Source of the DNA: Sarcocystis neurona
Lineage: Eukaryota > Apicomplexa > Conoidasida > Eucoccidiorida > Sarcocystidae
DNA: 64,000 nt
Direction: 5' to 3'
Assembly: GCA_000727475.1 (NCBI GenBank)
Contig: KL647288.1
Coordinates: 9,019,590 to 9,083,589 of the forward strand
This document shows positions 10,290 through 22,778 of the stretch, piece after piece; position 1 is the first letter of the stretch; the number at the start of each line of letters is the position of its first letter. A model generated the notes under the pieces. That model was given only the letters and a program-made list of their open reading frames with translations. It had not been told where the DNA came from and ran no database searches. The position numbers and the translations under genes are program-made.

Positions 10290-12898
10290 CTGTTGCTAGT
10301 ATAGGCCTGTTGCAGTTGTTGGGATACGCGTACTGCTGTTGCTTGTGTAGTTATAGGCGGCTGCTGCTGATGGAAGCCTGCTGTCGCTCCTGCTGATAGA
10401 GGGAGGGTGTTGTGTCTTCTGTGTATACTTCGTGGGCCCGCCGTTTCCTTCTGCTGCTTTTCCTCTGTTTACGTTGCCTGTGTTTCTCTTATAGAACCTG
10501 CGTGCGTACGGCTGCTGGAACGAAGTATTTCTCAGTCTATACCGCTCCTGCTTCTGTGACACTTTCACCTGCGGAAATAGCGACTGCATCGTCGCCCCCT
10601 GCTGCGAATGCTGCTGTGACGAATTCTTCGTACCCGTTCTCCGCCTTCCGCGTTCTCCTCTCTTCAAGTTTCCCTTCCTCCTCTCTTCCCTCCGGTCTTT
10701 CTTTTTCTCCATCAGCGGCAACCCCAGGGATGCCTGCTGCAGCCTTCTGCTGTCAATCAGCTCCAACAAAAAGAATTTCTTCCTCAAGGATCCCGGAAGA
10801 CGCAGCGTCGCGTTTTTTACCGGGGCAGCAGCAGCAGTCCGAGCAGCAGCCGCATCAACAGCACCAAGAAAGGCAACGGTAACAACGGCTCCAGGAGCTG
10901 TAGCAGCAGCGCAGTTGGCGGAGAGACGGCGCCAGGAGCAGCAGCATACGCAGGAGGAGGGGCAGCGATACCAAGGACAGCAGCAGGAACAAGAGAAATA
11001 GGAACATGAAGACCAGCGCCAGAAAGAACAGTGGCAGAGAGACCAGCAGCTACTGTTCCACCAGCAGGGAAATTAGCAACGGATGTTGCGAGGTGGGAGG
11101 ACGCAGATATCCTTGCTGCAGCAGTACGAGAAACAACCACAGCAGCAGCACGAACAGCGACACTGCCGGGAGAAGCAGCACCGGTTTTATATCAGGGGAC
11201 GTCAGCAACAAGAAAGCTACGAGTACTAGCGGCCGTAACGCTCCACGGGGTGGCAGCAGGAGCAACAGCAGGAGCAGCTGCACGGATCTGTGTGTCTGCA
11301 GCAGCAGCATCAGCAGCGAGGGACTTTGTTGCACCTGGTTGACTGCTGGCAGCAGCACCAGCAGAAAGGCGAGGAGGAAGGAAAAACCAGCAGCAGAAGG
11401 GCTATGGGCAAGAGGAGAGGATGCAGCAGCAGCAGGGCGTGCAGCAGCAACTGCAGAACTCTCAACAGGTGCAGAGAGATTCATCAGCAGTATGAGCAGA
11501 CGCAGCAACAACAGCAGAAGTGGCAGCTGCAGGTACAGCAGCGCTAGGGGGGCAACTCGCGGCTGCGACAGAAGCGGCAGCGTTTTCTGCACTGGAAGAG
11601 AAAGCGTGTCAGGCTCGCGTAAAAAGAGAAGCGACAGCCGCAACAGTCGAAACAGAAGCAGCAGCTGCTTTATTTTTGAAGACGCTGATTCACCGGCGCA
11701 GCGGCTACACGAAGCTAGGGTGGGGCAGCAGCAGCACGAGCGGGAGTCGCAGCAGAAGCAGCAACGGAGTGAGCAGCGGCAGCAGCAGTGCTCCAGATGT
11801 TCTGCTACTGATGTTCGGAGCAGTGCCACTGATATTGGGCAGAACAATCTCCTTCAGTCATTGAAGCAGCAGCAGCGATACGACACTTCACCGCTGGCTT
11901 GGCAGCAAACACAGTATCACTATCAGCAAGAGTATCAACAAGACAGTCCTTCGTGGAAGCAGGAGGAGCGGGAGGAGGCGCACCAGCATCTGCGCAGTTG
12001 GTGCCGTCGTATGTGGCAGCAGCAGCAGCACAAGCGAAAAGGGTGGGTTTTTCGTCCACAGCAGGAGCATGAGCAGCAGCGGCAGCCTCAACAACAGCAG
12101 CAGGAGCGTCGGCAGCATGAGCAGCACCAACAGCGGAAGAACGAAGATGAGGCAACAAGGCAGCAGTGGCACCAGCAGCAGCAGGGGAGGAGAAAAGGCA
12201 CCTTCACGCAAGAGACGTTCAAACGCTTGCCACGCCTCTCATTATCCGAACAGGATGCGTTTGAAGCTGCTCCTGCTACAACTCATCAGCGTCCTGGGAC
12301 AGCAGGGGCTGCTGCGGCAGGAGAGGGAGTCGCAGCGACAGCATTAGCAGCATGCAGAGGTGCCGCCGCAGAAGCACCAAGAAGAGGAGAAACAACTACG
12401 GAAGCAGCCTGCCCCAGAGAAGCAGCACCAGAGTTTTCAAAGGAAGCAACAACAGGAGAAACACCAGCGCCAGTGGCAGTCGTAACGAGAGAGACAGCAG
12501 CAGCACCTGTAGTGTCAGAAGAAACGATGACAGCAAGAGCAGCAGCAGCAAAAGCGACGCCAGGAGCAAGCGCAACAGGTATTGTAGCTCGTTTAATAGC
12601 ATCAGGTAGGTCAGAAGTGATAGAGAGGTCGAGAACAGCAGCACCGTCAACAGCTGGAACTGCCTCAAGAGGAACAGCGCCGGCGCCGACAGCAGCAGCC
12701 GCAGTAAGTTTTGAACCAAATTCCTTGCTACGAATGGTATTGGCAGTTGCAGGAGGAATGCTGCAGGCAGCCGCACGCGGAGCGAGGCCACTGGCACAGA
12801 CTCGTGCAGCAACAACAGGAAGCGCAGCCTCAGCAGACCTAGCAGCACGGCGTCGAGCCACAGGAGGCGTGGGGGTGGGCGCAGTAGGTGGGGGATCA
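10290..12898. repeat. CAG/AGC-rich block upstream of the TSP1 gene
   Basis: Dense CAG triplets make frames open on both strands. The + frame that becomes the TSP1-domain gene is open from 11006, but up to 12898 it is a Ser/Arg/Gln/Asn string with no hydrophobic start. Minus-strand frames in 12158-11805 and 12948-12286 are Ala/Val/Pro-rich and look equally protein-like. A minus frame 10787-10296 is Lys/Arg-rich. I cannot choose between a much longer N-terminus for the TSP1 gene, a separate minus-strand alanine-rich gene, or non-coding repeat. Confidence 0.4.
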
Positions 12899-15800
12899 AT
12901 GCTGTGGAATGCCGACAGCAGGCGTGGTGTGACGGAGTGTACGTACACCGCAGCAAAATCACTGCAGAAGGTTGCTCCTGAGCGTCTCGGGATTCGAGCG
13001 CTTTGCTTCTTGCTTTTCTTTTTCTCGGTTATTTTTCACGTCCCCGTTGAGTCTCCCCCTTGGTTTCTTAACTCTTCCACAGTAACATCCTTATTCTTCC
13101 CTTCTCCTCCTTCGGGTCCCCTGCAGCCCCTCCCGTCGTTATTACTGTCCGGCGAGCCGCCTTGCAAGTGTTACTGGGGGAGTCGTGCTCCCGTTTTTTC
13201 CCGCCTTGCTGCTGGATCTGCTGTTCGCTTTCCGGCTCCGGCTGTTTCCTGGTGTTCTTCTCTTGGGATTGCTACGCCCTTTCCCGCCCGCGCTGCGGCG
13301 GCCTCCACTTTTTCGGCTGACGGCCGTTGTAGTTGTTTTGCTGCTGCAGCCGCTCCTGTGGGACGCACGTGGGAAGGGAGCACTTCTGCGGCAAGACCAA
13401 CAGGAGGGGGGGGAAGGCACGACGGAGACGGAGGCTTTTTTTTATTTGCAGCTGCTTCACAGGCATCAAACAACGACGACAACGAGGTACCGTCTTGGCC
13501 GAATACAGCGCAAGCTGCAGACAAAGGAGAAGCAACAGCAGAAGCAACAAGAGGAGCCGCAGCAGCAACGAGTGACACCGCAGCGACAGGGGAAGAAGGA
13601 GGAGAAGAACAGGCAGCTGCCGGCGGGAGTGCGACAACAGGGGGAGGAGGAACGGAAGAGCGTGGGCATGCATCGGATAACGCAGACGCTCCTCCTGATG
13701 CGGAACATTTGCGTGAAGGAGAACAAGCTTCTGCGCCTACGCATCCTTCTGCTTCTCCATCAGCTGTCGGCGACTTCAAAGGAGCAGCTCCCCCATTCAC
13801 TCGCACCGTTTCTTCCTCTTCTACTACTACTTCCGAGCGGAACGAAGAGTCTTCTTCCTCTACGCTGTCCTCTGTCAATGAGGAGTCTCCTGTAGTCTTT
13901 CCGGCTCCTGTCAATCCTTCGATTTCTCATGGAGTTGGCGACGCTGCGGCTGCTGGTGCGCCTCCTCCAGGTGCACAGCAGCAGCTGAGCACGACGAGTT
14001 TGCAGACTGCGGATGGTGCTGGTGCACCTGCCGCTTCTCGCCGTGTTCGTCACGGGTCTTCAAGTGAAGGACGAGGAAGAGGTGAAGCAGCAGGGTCAGC
14101 ACGTTTTCAAAAAGCAACTGCAAGAAAGGCCTCCCGTCGGAAGGCAGCAAGAGCTGCAGAAACGGGTCTCAGGCGGCGGCGAGCCACTGCCCCTGGTGAA
14201 GCTAAAAATCCGGAACAAGGTGTCCGCGACAAAAGTGAGCACCGCAGAGAAGGAAAAAGAGCCTCGGGAGGAGGTGCCAACCGAGACAGGGTGGAAACAA
14301 CTCCTGATGCTGCCGGCGGGCAGGAGAGTTTCAACGCAGAAGTCAGAGAAGAAGCCAGCAATCTGCCGGCGCCCCTTGCTACACGATGGGCTGGTGACGA
14401 GGGAGGAAACGGAGCAGGAGGAAGAGAGCCCGAAGGAGAAGATACATCAGGCGGAGGAGGAGGAGAGGGCGCGGCACAAACAGGGAGTGGGGGAGCCGGA
14501 GGAGTGGGAAGGCCAGGCGAAGATGAGCTTGACGGATTTGCTCCGTTTCGAATGGAGATTACACCGCTTGGCGTGTTGATGGGGATTGATGACGAAGACG
14601 AGGAACTGTCGGAGAGCGATGAAGACATAGACGAGGACGATGAAGAGGCTTCGGACGGGGACAAAGACGGGGGGGCGCTTGCAGCTTTGAGCCGGGCGAT
14701 CCGACGAGGAAGACGGAGAAGCCTTTACTTCCACAGCGGCCCTGAATCGTCGAAGCAGTTACCGAGAAAAGGTCCGACTCCACGGTTGAAGGCCTGGGGC
14801 CTTCCAAATTTTCGTCGAAAGCCTCAGCGACCGCCGGTGCCTCGCGGCGCCGGTATCCACGCGGCCCGGCGGAAGCGAGGGGTAGCGCCAGGCGCGGAGG
14901 GGAAGAAGCGGCTGGAGAAGGGAACGGAGCAGGGAGCAGAGGAAGGCCGTTCGCAAGACAGCGGCTCTGCAGCACGGCGGGAAGAAGTCACAGGCGGAGC
15001 CACAGGCGAAAACGGCGGGTCGGAGCAGAGCCTTCCGGAGGAAACACCAGATCCACGGACCCGTACCTTTGGGCTGAAGATTTCCTCGGCCGGCAAGGAG
15101 GAAGAAGAAGAAGGAGAGCAACAGCAGGGCGGTGAGAGTGGACAGCGGCAAGAGAGACAGGGAGGAGAAGAACAAGGCAGAGGAGGAGGAGGAGAAGACG
15201 AAGGCGCAGCAGGAGGAGGACCGGGAGCGAACCAGGCGGAGAACATTGGTGCTGGTGTTGGGGAGGGGGAGAAGTGGACTGCAGCTGGTGGGACTGCGGC
15301 CGGCGGACACGGGGAACCTTCGGATTCTCCAGCAGAAGGAAGTGAAGGACCAGGTGCCGCAGCTGGCGCCCACAAATACGGGGCAGGAGAAAGTGGAGAA
15401 GTGCCGCATGCACCAGCAGAAGAAGCGACTCAAGCGCTGCGCGGAAGCTCACGGCGCTGGAGAATTCCAGGTCAGTGGAGCAGACACCTAGGGCTCGCAG
15501 TTGGGCCCGCAGGCCTCGGCCCGGTCAGAGATTATTTGATGAATCTTTCGACCGCGAAGGTGGCTCGCAGGGCTTCAGAGGGGCAGACAGCAGGCGCAGG
15601 TGGCAGGGAAGACGCCTCAGCCGTCTCGGCGAGTGGTGGAGCTGCTGCAGAGGGAGCGGCTTCGTCTGCGGGTGCAGGAGAACCGCTTCCATCTCCGCAG
15701 CCTCAGCAACCTCCTGCTCCTGCTGCAGGAGGAGGAGGAGGGTTAAACGTAAGGCTGCCTGCGGCAGTGCTGCAGAGACGGCGTTGGTACACGCAGCACC

Positions 15801-18800
15801 GGCATCGCTTGAGAATTCGTCTGGAGGAAAGAAAGGCGCGGCTCGACCAACACAGACCACTTTCTGCTATTGAGAAGCGCGCGCTCAAAAGCATCTTTTT
15901 GATAAATCAGTTCCAGCGACACCACATGCTGAATTTGCAGGCGGTGCGTGGTCAGCCGGGGTCTGTCGCTGCACTCCCAAATGAGGAGGGGTCCGTGGGT
16001 CTTTTTCTGGTGAACGAGTGCGTCGCTATTCGCTACGCCGACTACCCTCCCCACTTTCCCGGCTACGACACAGCCACAGATAGCTGCAGGTGCCCCGCAC
16101 GTTGGACAGCCTGCTCGAAAACTGAGGCGGCGTCTACCCCACACTCCTGGGAACCGATCGTCAGAGAAACACCCGGCACCAAATGTACGGCCACCGGAGG
16201 ACAAGTCATGCTCAAAAACATGCACGCCTACTCGTGCAGCGCCAGAGACTATGTCCAGCCTCCCCACGACGCCCCTCCGGTCCCCGTTTATGTCAAAGAT
16301 AAGCAGTGTCGCGCCGCAGAATTTGTCCTCTGCAAGGCTGTTGTTTCGCATTGCTTCACCGGCCCTTGGTAAGTTCGAGAGCGGCACACATATCTGCATA
16401 TCCGTATGCACACATACATATATATATGTATATATACTGCGTCCCTTTGTGCTTCACTTCGCGCGGAAAAGTTCAGCACCCGTGTCCTGGATGTACGCGG
16501 GACTTCTGCCGGCTTCCCTGCCCTCAAGACGCCTCAGACGCCTGTACGAGTCTTCGGGTGTCGCCCGTCTCGTTTGACACCAATTTCCTCGGCTCTTCTG
16601 TCTGTCCACACAAATGAATGCGGGTACGTGCGCGTGTGTGGGGACGCGACATAGGGCGAGAGAGAGTTTCTGGGTGGGGAGCCTGTTGTGTGGAGGCTGC
16701 CGAGCTGCGTTGGCCGCAGAAAGGGGAAGGAGCACTTCCCCAGACTTGCGAGATGCGCGTGGAAATTCACTTTTGGTTGACTTGTACGCGTAGCCGGCGG
16801 GACGCAAATCGTCCTCGTGTTCGCTGCAGGCGGTCCCTTTTGCGAAGTTCTCCAGTGCGGAAACCGGAAGCTCTTCTAGTGTGACACAGGAGACGCATCT
16901 AGCTGTTTTGACGCGTCGCCTTGAAACTTAAGAGAAGCATGCACTGAACGGACATATATGCAGCACGTCTTGCATCGCTTTTTCTTTTCTGTTAGCACAG
17001 ACCACACCTGTTGTGGGGTGCGTACACCTGTACATGCATTAGAAGAGCTGCATGTGTCTACTTGTAGATAAAGACGTACGCAGCTGCTGTTCACGGCTCT
17101 CTGTAGCCTGAAGAGTGTCGTTGGGGCTTCCGCCGATCCTCCACGCACAAAGACAGCGGCGCTGCATAAGGCAGCGAGAGTCGCCTCTATATGTGTAGGT
17201 ATGTGTGCCTATGTGTGTAGAGTTGTACACATGTATAAAGTGCGGCGCAGAGACGCTTCCTACCTGTAGTATAGTATTTGTGGATGCCTCAGTGAATACA
17301 AACGCTTTTGCTCGTGCTTTTTGCGCGTACGCAGCATCTATATACATATGTCTGTATGTGTATGCGTGTGCGTTGAAGGAAGCGTTCTTGGGCAGTACAC
17401 TTGTCATGCTCGTGCTTTGGTGATACCTGCTGCTGCCCCTGTTGCGGCTGATGAGACCCTTCTCTGTGCTGCTGCAGTTGCTTCTCGTGCTGGTCATGTT
17501 GCTGCTGCTGGTGCCGCTGCTGGTGGTACGACGTCTACTGCTGCTGCTGTTGCTACTGCTTGCGCTAGGCACGTTGCTGCAGTTAGGCCGTTTTATTCGG
17601 GGAGCTGGCGCCTTTGCTGTTGCGGGTCTTGCTGCTGCCGCAGGTCTGCGTGGACGCAGTGCTCCACACCGTGCGGGGACGGGTATCAATATCGATGGCG
17701 GAAAGAAGTCGAAGCAACCCTTCAGCACTTGCATGAGGAGCACCCCCAGCCTTGTGCGCCGTACCATATGGAAGAGCGGCGGAAGTGTAATCTCGGCGTC
17801 TGCCCGCAAACGGTCACAGATACCCACTGCCACTGGACCCAAGTTCAAATCGACAGGTACAATAATCGCGAGGAGGGAGGGAAACCCGTGCATGCAAGTT
17901 TAGCGAACGTCCGCACGTATACGGGGTGTACATAACGTACACCTCTGTCTGTCTTTCTTTTTATGCGGCGGAAGTATTTGACTGTGTACATATGCAAGGC
18001 CCGTGTGCATGATCGACAGTCTAAAGACACATTTATACGTGAAACAAACAGCCATCCCTTTCTTTGTCTCGGTCCCTACACGTCGTGGGAGGTGTATCAG
18101 TGTTGCTCTGTTCTATTTCGCAGACTCCACGCCACAGGCACAGGCGATTCTTTCATGCCACATCCTGTAAAAGGTCTCCATGCACCAATGTATATATGTA
18201 TAGATCATCATCTCGTGTATACGCCACTGCACAGGGGAGGGATATGTGTGTAGACATATGATGTGTGTGTACCAATAGGTACATCTATACATATCTATAT
18301 GTGTATATATGCGTGTGCCTACGTCTGTGTATCGTCTCTGCAGAGAGAACGATATCTGGGCGTACACATATGTCTAATGTATATACTATATATGTATGCC
18401 TACGTCTATATGTGTCCCGTCTCTGCGTGGAAGAGAGAAAGATTTTTCGCGACTGCCTTCAGAACGAAGGTTGATACACGCGCATCTATGCGCGTGCGTA
18501 TATGTGTGCACTCCTACGCGTATCCTCTGCTTCAGGATGGACTACCCATATGACGAGACACGACACGGCTGCAAGTGCGGGAGTGGTGATCCAGACTTCG
18601 ATCGCGCGGAAGGAGGAGGATTCATGGTGCCCTGCACACCAGAAGAGGCTCTTGCGTCGATGGACAACTGGATTGATTTGCTGCAAAACTTTTGCCAGAG
18701 CTTGTTGAAGAACTACGGCAAGTGGGGATCTGTAAGTTACACGTATACACACAGATATGTACATCCTTGCAGGTGCACGTTTATACGCGTGCATATATAC

Positions 18801-21021
18801 ATATGCCTGTTTCACACACACACATACATGTACGCACATCTTTTCAGGCACATCTATATGCCTACATATATGTACATATAAATATAGATTAGTTCACATT
18901 CTGTTTATGTGCGCGTATGTGCAAGCGTGCAAGTGTGGCGTCCAGATAGAAATCCCGTGCTTCGATGCATTTCAGGGCACACATACCGATATATATACAC
19001 GTGCATATACACGTACACACCAGTTATCTCTGTGTAAATTATTACATATAGATATGGATGCCTGCGAGACGGAAGCAGCAACAGGAGGGGAGAAGGCCGC
19101 GTGAATAGAGTTGCTTGTGAAGGAGCTTCTGCGGGGGGAGGGAACCTCCGCAGATCGCAGAAGCAGTTCTGCACTGAAGGATTTTGTATGTGGAAGTAGG
19201 TAGTCGAGATATGCCAGGGTCGGATAAAAGGAACTCGAGTGCTCGGTGCAGGGAAAAAGCCATTTTTGCCGCACTGGGAAGTGTACTTGTGCAAGGACGG
19301 TGTACGTACATACCGGGGGGATGGTAGGACGGTGTACGTACACACCGGGCGGACGTTATACATTCGGTCGTGCGCCTACAGTGTTGGAGATTCTACAAGC
19401 TGGGACGGTTATGCACTTTTATGGTAGGACCACCCTCTGATAGAATATGTGTATATCAATGTAGCGTCTGGTGAACAGAGGTCTGTAGTGTACACATTTA
19501 TGGTGAAGGTGTGGGTACACCTGGTGGTGGATACGCAGGTTTAGGTGGCCCCTGTATGTACACCCGTTCGTTAGAAAATACTTGAATCGAGAGGACGTGA
19601 ATATTTGGCACCGCCACTGTAGTTCTGTGTACGTAAGTGTAGACTGGATACAGCAATTTCGGGTGGTGGGTGTAGCGCTGGGTGGTGTACGTGTAGTGCG
19701 TGGTGTATATACACCTCGTTGGACGTATGACGGAGTGGTGGGTAACTCGTGTCAGTTGCTGTGTGTGTGCAATCACTTGAGATGAAGGTAAGCGTGCGTG
19801 GTGGTGCTGATATCTAGACCCGAGTGCGGTGTATGTACACCAGGTGGTGAACATCCATTGGGTGACTGCTCACAGTTAAATGCTATGTGTGTACTCCCGG
19901 TCATCTCGATCCGTAGTGTCTGTACATCCGCTCGTCGTCGTCACCGCCTGGGTGGTAACACACGGTCCGGCGGTGTTGTGTATATAATAGATGGATATCT
20001 GTCTATCTATCTATCTATATATATATGTACGTATCATGTCGTGTATGTACACCTAGGGCTGATTGAAATTGTCGTGTGTATCTAAATATGTGGCTGCTGT
20101 AAATTTCCCCTCGTGTTGTACATGCCTTGTCCATCGTGCCCTCCAGTTACCATCCATTTGTCTTACGCTTAGAGCCCTCTAATACGTTTATATGTACATA
20201 CGTATGTATACATTCATACACAATGGTCTAACATAGACGTGTGTATATGTATATGTACAGACGCTTCTGGCAGTCGGCCGTGTGTGCGCAGGAGGCTTGC
20301 GAGCTGTGTTCTCCCGTGTAGGTCCCGCGTGTGTATACACTAATACACAAAGGTCTAATATAAACATACCTATATATATATGTATACGTACAGACGCTTG
20401 TGTTGGTCGGCTACACGTACGCAGGAGGACTGCGAGCTCTGCTCTCCCGTGTGCGTCCCGTCTGTCATTCTACATGCCACCTTTTAGCGCACGTTTCTTT
20501 TTGCGGTATGCGTCTGCGAAGCCACGCCAGGTGTTTTCTTATTCCTCTGCACGGTTTCCTTTTCAACGGCCTCTCGTCCTCGTTTTCCCTCATCATCTTC
20601 TTTCGTGTGCATCGTGTGCGTCAGTCTTCGTGGCCCTCTACGTCCGGCCGCACCCTTCGTCGTCCGTCGCTTTGCTTTTTTTTGTGGCAGTCGACTGCTG
20701 CCTGCTCATGTTTATTTTTCCTGTAGCTCTCAATTGCTGTTTCCCCGAGGGCTGTCTTCGCGTTTCTGCTTTCCTTGGCGTGCTTCTCCCCAGACCATGC
20801 GCCTCCACCCGTATGCGCACTTGATCAAAGTCGGACTGGCGAACAGGTGGTACGTGGACTGCACCGGCGGGTGGGGCCAGTTCGACTTGTTCGAAGATCG
20901 CATGTTTTGTGGCAAAGGCGTCAACATTCTCTGCAGGCCAGAGACGGATAATTCGATGAAACCGTTCGGGACCAGGCTCCCATCTTTTTCTCCTCCGTCG
21001 GCCGGTAACCGTTGTAAATAG
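12899..21021 (+). CDS. Large thrombospondin type-1 domain protein, four exons, probably secreted or membrane-associated
   Basis: Exons: 12899-16368, 17644-17856, 18536-18731, 20794-21021. Junction phases agree (2, 2, 0), giving about 1,368 residues. The start is the ATG at 12899, because residues 31-48 then form a hydrophobic segment (ALCFLLFFFSVIF) fit for a signal peptide or anchor; the frame is open back to 11006. After it come a low-complexity Ala/Gly/Glu region, an acidic patch near residues 560-590 (DDEDEELSESDED), and a cysteine-rich stretch at the end of exon 1. Splicing exon 1 to 2 joins CFTGPW to SAWTQCSTPCGDG, restoring a canonical TSP1 core that continues to CNLGVCP. Exons 3-4 add ten more cysteines (for example HGCKCGSGD, WYVDCTGGWG). 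TSP1 domains in apicomplexan microneme and surface proteins serve adhesion, motility and invasion; that role is inferred. No C-terminal anchor is seen before the TAG at 21019, so a further exon after a GTAACC site near 21005 is possible. Confidence 0.75.
18255..18460. repeat. Tandem duplication in intron 2 of the TSP1 gene
   Basis: Two diverged copies of about 80 bases, each running CCTACGTCT... CGTCTCTGC... AGAGAGAA. It is embedded in TATATG-type sequence and lies wholly within the intron before 18536. Confidence 0.6.
19290..20060. repeat. Cluster of GGTGTAYGTACACC palindromes and variants
   Basis: This part of the last TSP1-gene intron (18732-20793) carries GGTGTATGTACACC at 19828-19841, the widened form GGTGTACGTACACACC at 19331-19346 and the variant GGTGTACGTACATACC at 19299-19314. 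Looser versions lie near 19508, 19548, 19685, 19705 and 20041, spaced about 20-340 bases. Composition is GT-rich and differs from the surrounding TATATG repeats. The function is unknown. Confidence 0.7.
20219..20465. repeat. Tandem duplication of about 125 bp in the last intron of the TSP1 gene
   Basis: The first copy spans about 20219-20335 and the second about 20346-20465. Both contain ACACAAxGGTCTAA, then GTACAGACGCTT, CGCAGGAGG and CTCTCCCGTGT in the same order, with a different AT microsatellite length between them. It is the kind of segmental duplication typical of the intron repeats here. Confidence 0.75.
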
Positions 21022-22440
21022 AGAGGGACACACGTGAAACGTTCATCTCTGTGAGCGCGCGTCTGTGTATATATGTATGCACCTGTATTTTTTGTGAAAA
21101 TATGTGTGTACAAGAGAGGTACACGTAAAGCCGGAGAAGAGTGGCAAGGAGAGAAGGAATGCCCAAATTACCTCCAGAAATACGTGTGGTCGTCTTTCCA
21201 GCGCCGGCAGCCTCGCTTTCACCGCATCATGGGTCATCCTACGCAGCTGTGCAACATCTATGTTCTCTTTCTCTGTTTTCTTTTCTCTGTCTCTCTACCG
21301 CTCACTCTCTACACGTACGCCTGTACACACGTATATACACATATATGCACAAAGCTGTGTATATGCATACGCACTTGTACATATATATATATATATATAC
21401 GCGTACACATAGGTATGCCGTGTTTGTGTTTGTGTAGATCGGCTCACTGTTTTTTGTCAGTCCACGTACGTGTACGCACGCGTACAGCTGTGTGGAGTCT
21501 TCACGTTTCACTGGGAACGCGCACGTGCGCTGCTTGTATGTGTACAGAGATACACATCTAGGTATATATACCTGTAGGCGTACATATATACAGACGTATA
21601 CACACGTAGACATATACGTATACATATTTAGACAAATACTTATGTATATAAATACATGTGTAGGCAAACGTGTATGCAGACATATGTATATATACGCGTA
21701 TCTAGTAGACGTGTATATATATAAATATGCATACAGACGATATCTGCCTGTCTACCATGTGTGTGTCAGTGAATAAACGGATTTGGCTAGGGTTGTATGT
21801 GGCACGTCTGTCTTGCGTGCGCGTCGGGGTGTGTTGCTGCTCTCAAGCACGTTGGCAGTGTTGGTTGCTTGCCAGCGATTCTCTGTGCGAGGCGCCTGAC
21901 TCGTATAACTAGGGGAAACTGAATACTCACAATATTTTGAACATCGACTACACTCATGTATATGCACATATACTGTGTCTACGTACACAGGAGACATGTA
22001 CAAGAGATCCTTCCTCTCAGAACTGCGGTACATATATATATATATAGATATATACGGAGATATATGTATATATATATATATTTAAAGGGAGTACCCGATC
22101 GATGCAAAGTGCGAGGCGCTTCATTGCACGTACGTGAAATTTCATGTTGATGGTACTTATGATATATATATATATATACATAGATAGATATACGTACACA
22201 GGAATTTCATTCAGGGCACAGTGTATTTTGTAGGACCGCGATATATACATATATATATACATATACGTATATATATATATATATATATATTGAGGATGTA
22301 CTTGTGGATGGTATACTGTTGTGGTCATTGGTAGGGACGAAGTGGGTGTATTTTCCCAGAAGATTCCGGACAGAAATCTTCGTGTTTGTGCGCGTGTCTG
22401 TTTTCTTTTTCTTTTGGTTTATTTTCTCCTCTGCGCAGAG
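21022..22440. other. AT-rich region after the TSP1 gene
   Basis: TATATA and TACACA microsatellites (notably 21380-21400, 22030-22085, 22155-22180, 22240-22290). A + strand frame at 21150-21330 reads a cysteine-containing stretch followed by a hydrophobic run. It could be an extra last exon giving the TSP1 protein a membrane anchor, but the hydrophobic run comes from a TCTCT tract and no convincing acceptor precedes it. Confidence 0.4.
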
Positions 22441-22778
22441 GTATATATTTTGGACGTGCCGGTTTCTGTCCGGGGGTGGAGACGCTATTACGTGTCGGTC
22501 TTTGTGGAGTAAAGAAGTCTTCCTCAAATCCTTTATAAACTTTGTCAGAGGGTAGGGCGGCAGTGTTTGTTTCCAGCAGTAATTTTCCTCCTAAGTGCAC
22601 GCCTGTGTGGGTGGTCGAGGAGGGCTGCCTTTGCCTGTTTCCCCGTATTCGTCTTCGTCTTTTACTTCTTCCCTTTGGAACCAGCGCGGCGTTTCTTTTT
22701 CTGCATTTCTGCGTTCTCGTTGATTACCTGTCCATGGTCGATTTTCTTCCTCCCTTCCTCGTTTTCTTTTTTTTCAGC

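Noticed and set aside
11805..12948. Alanine-rich minus-strand frames that look like a gene
   Set aside because: CAG tracts open nearly all frames. There is no ATG at the long frame start, no motif and no splice pair, and the + strand is also open.
14107..15450. Long minus-strand frames opposite TSP1 exon 1
   Set aside because: They are Ser/Pro/Leu-rich shadows of the Glu/Gly-rich coding strand; the + frame continues into cysteine-rich and TSP1 sequence with consistent splicing.
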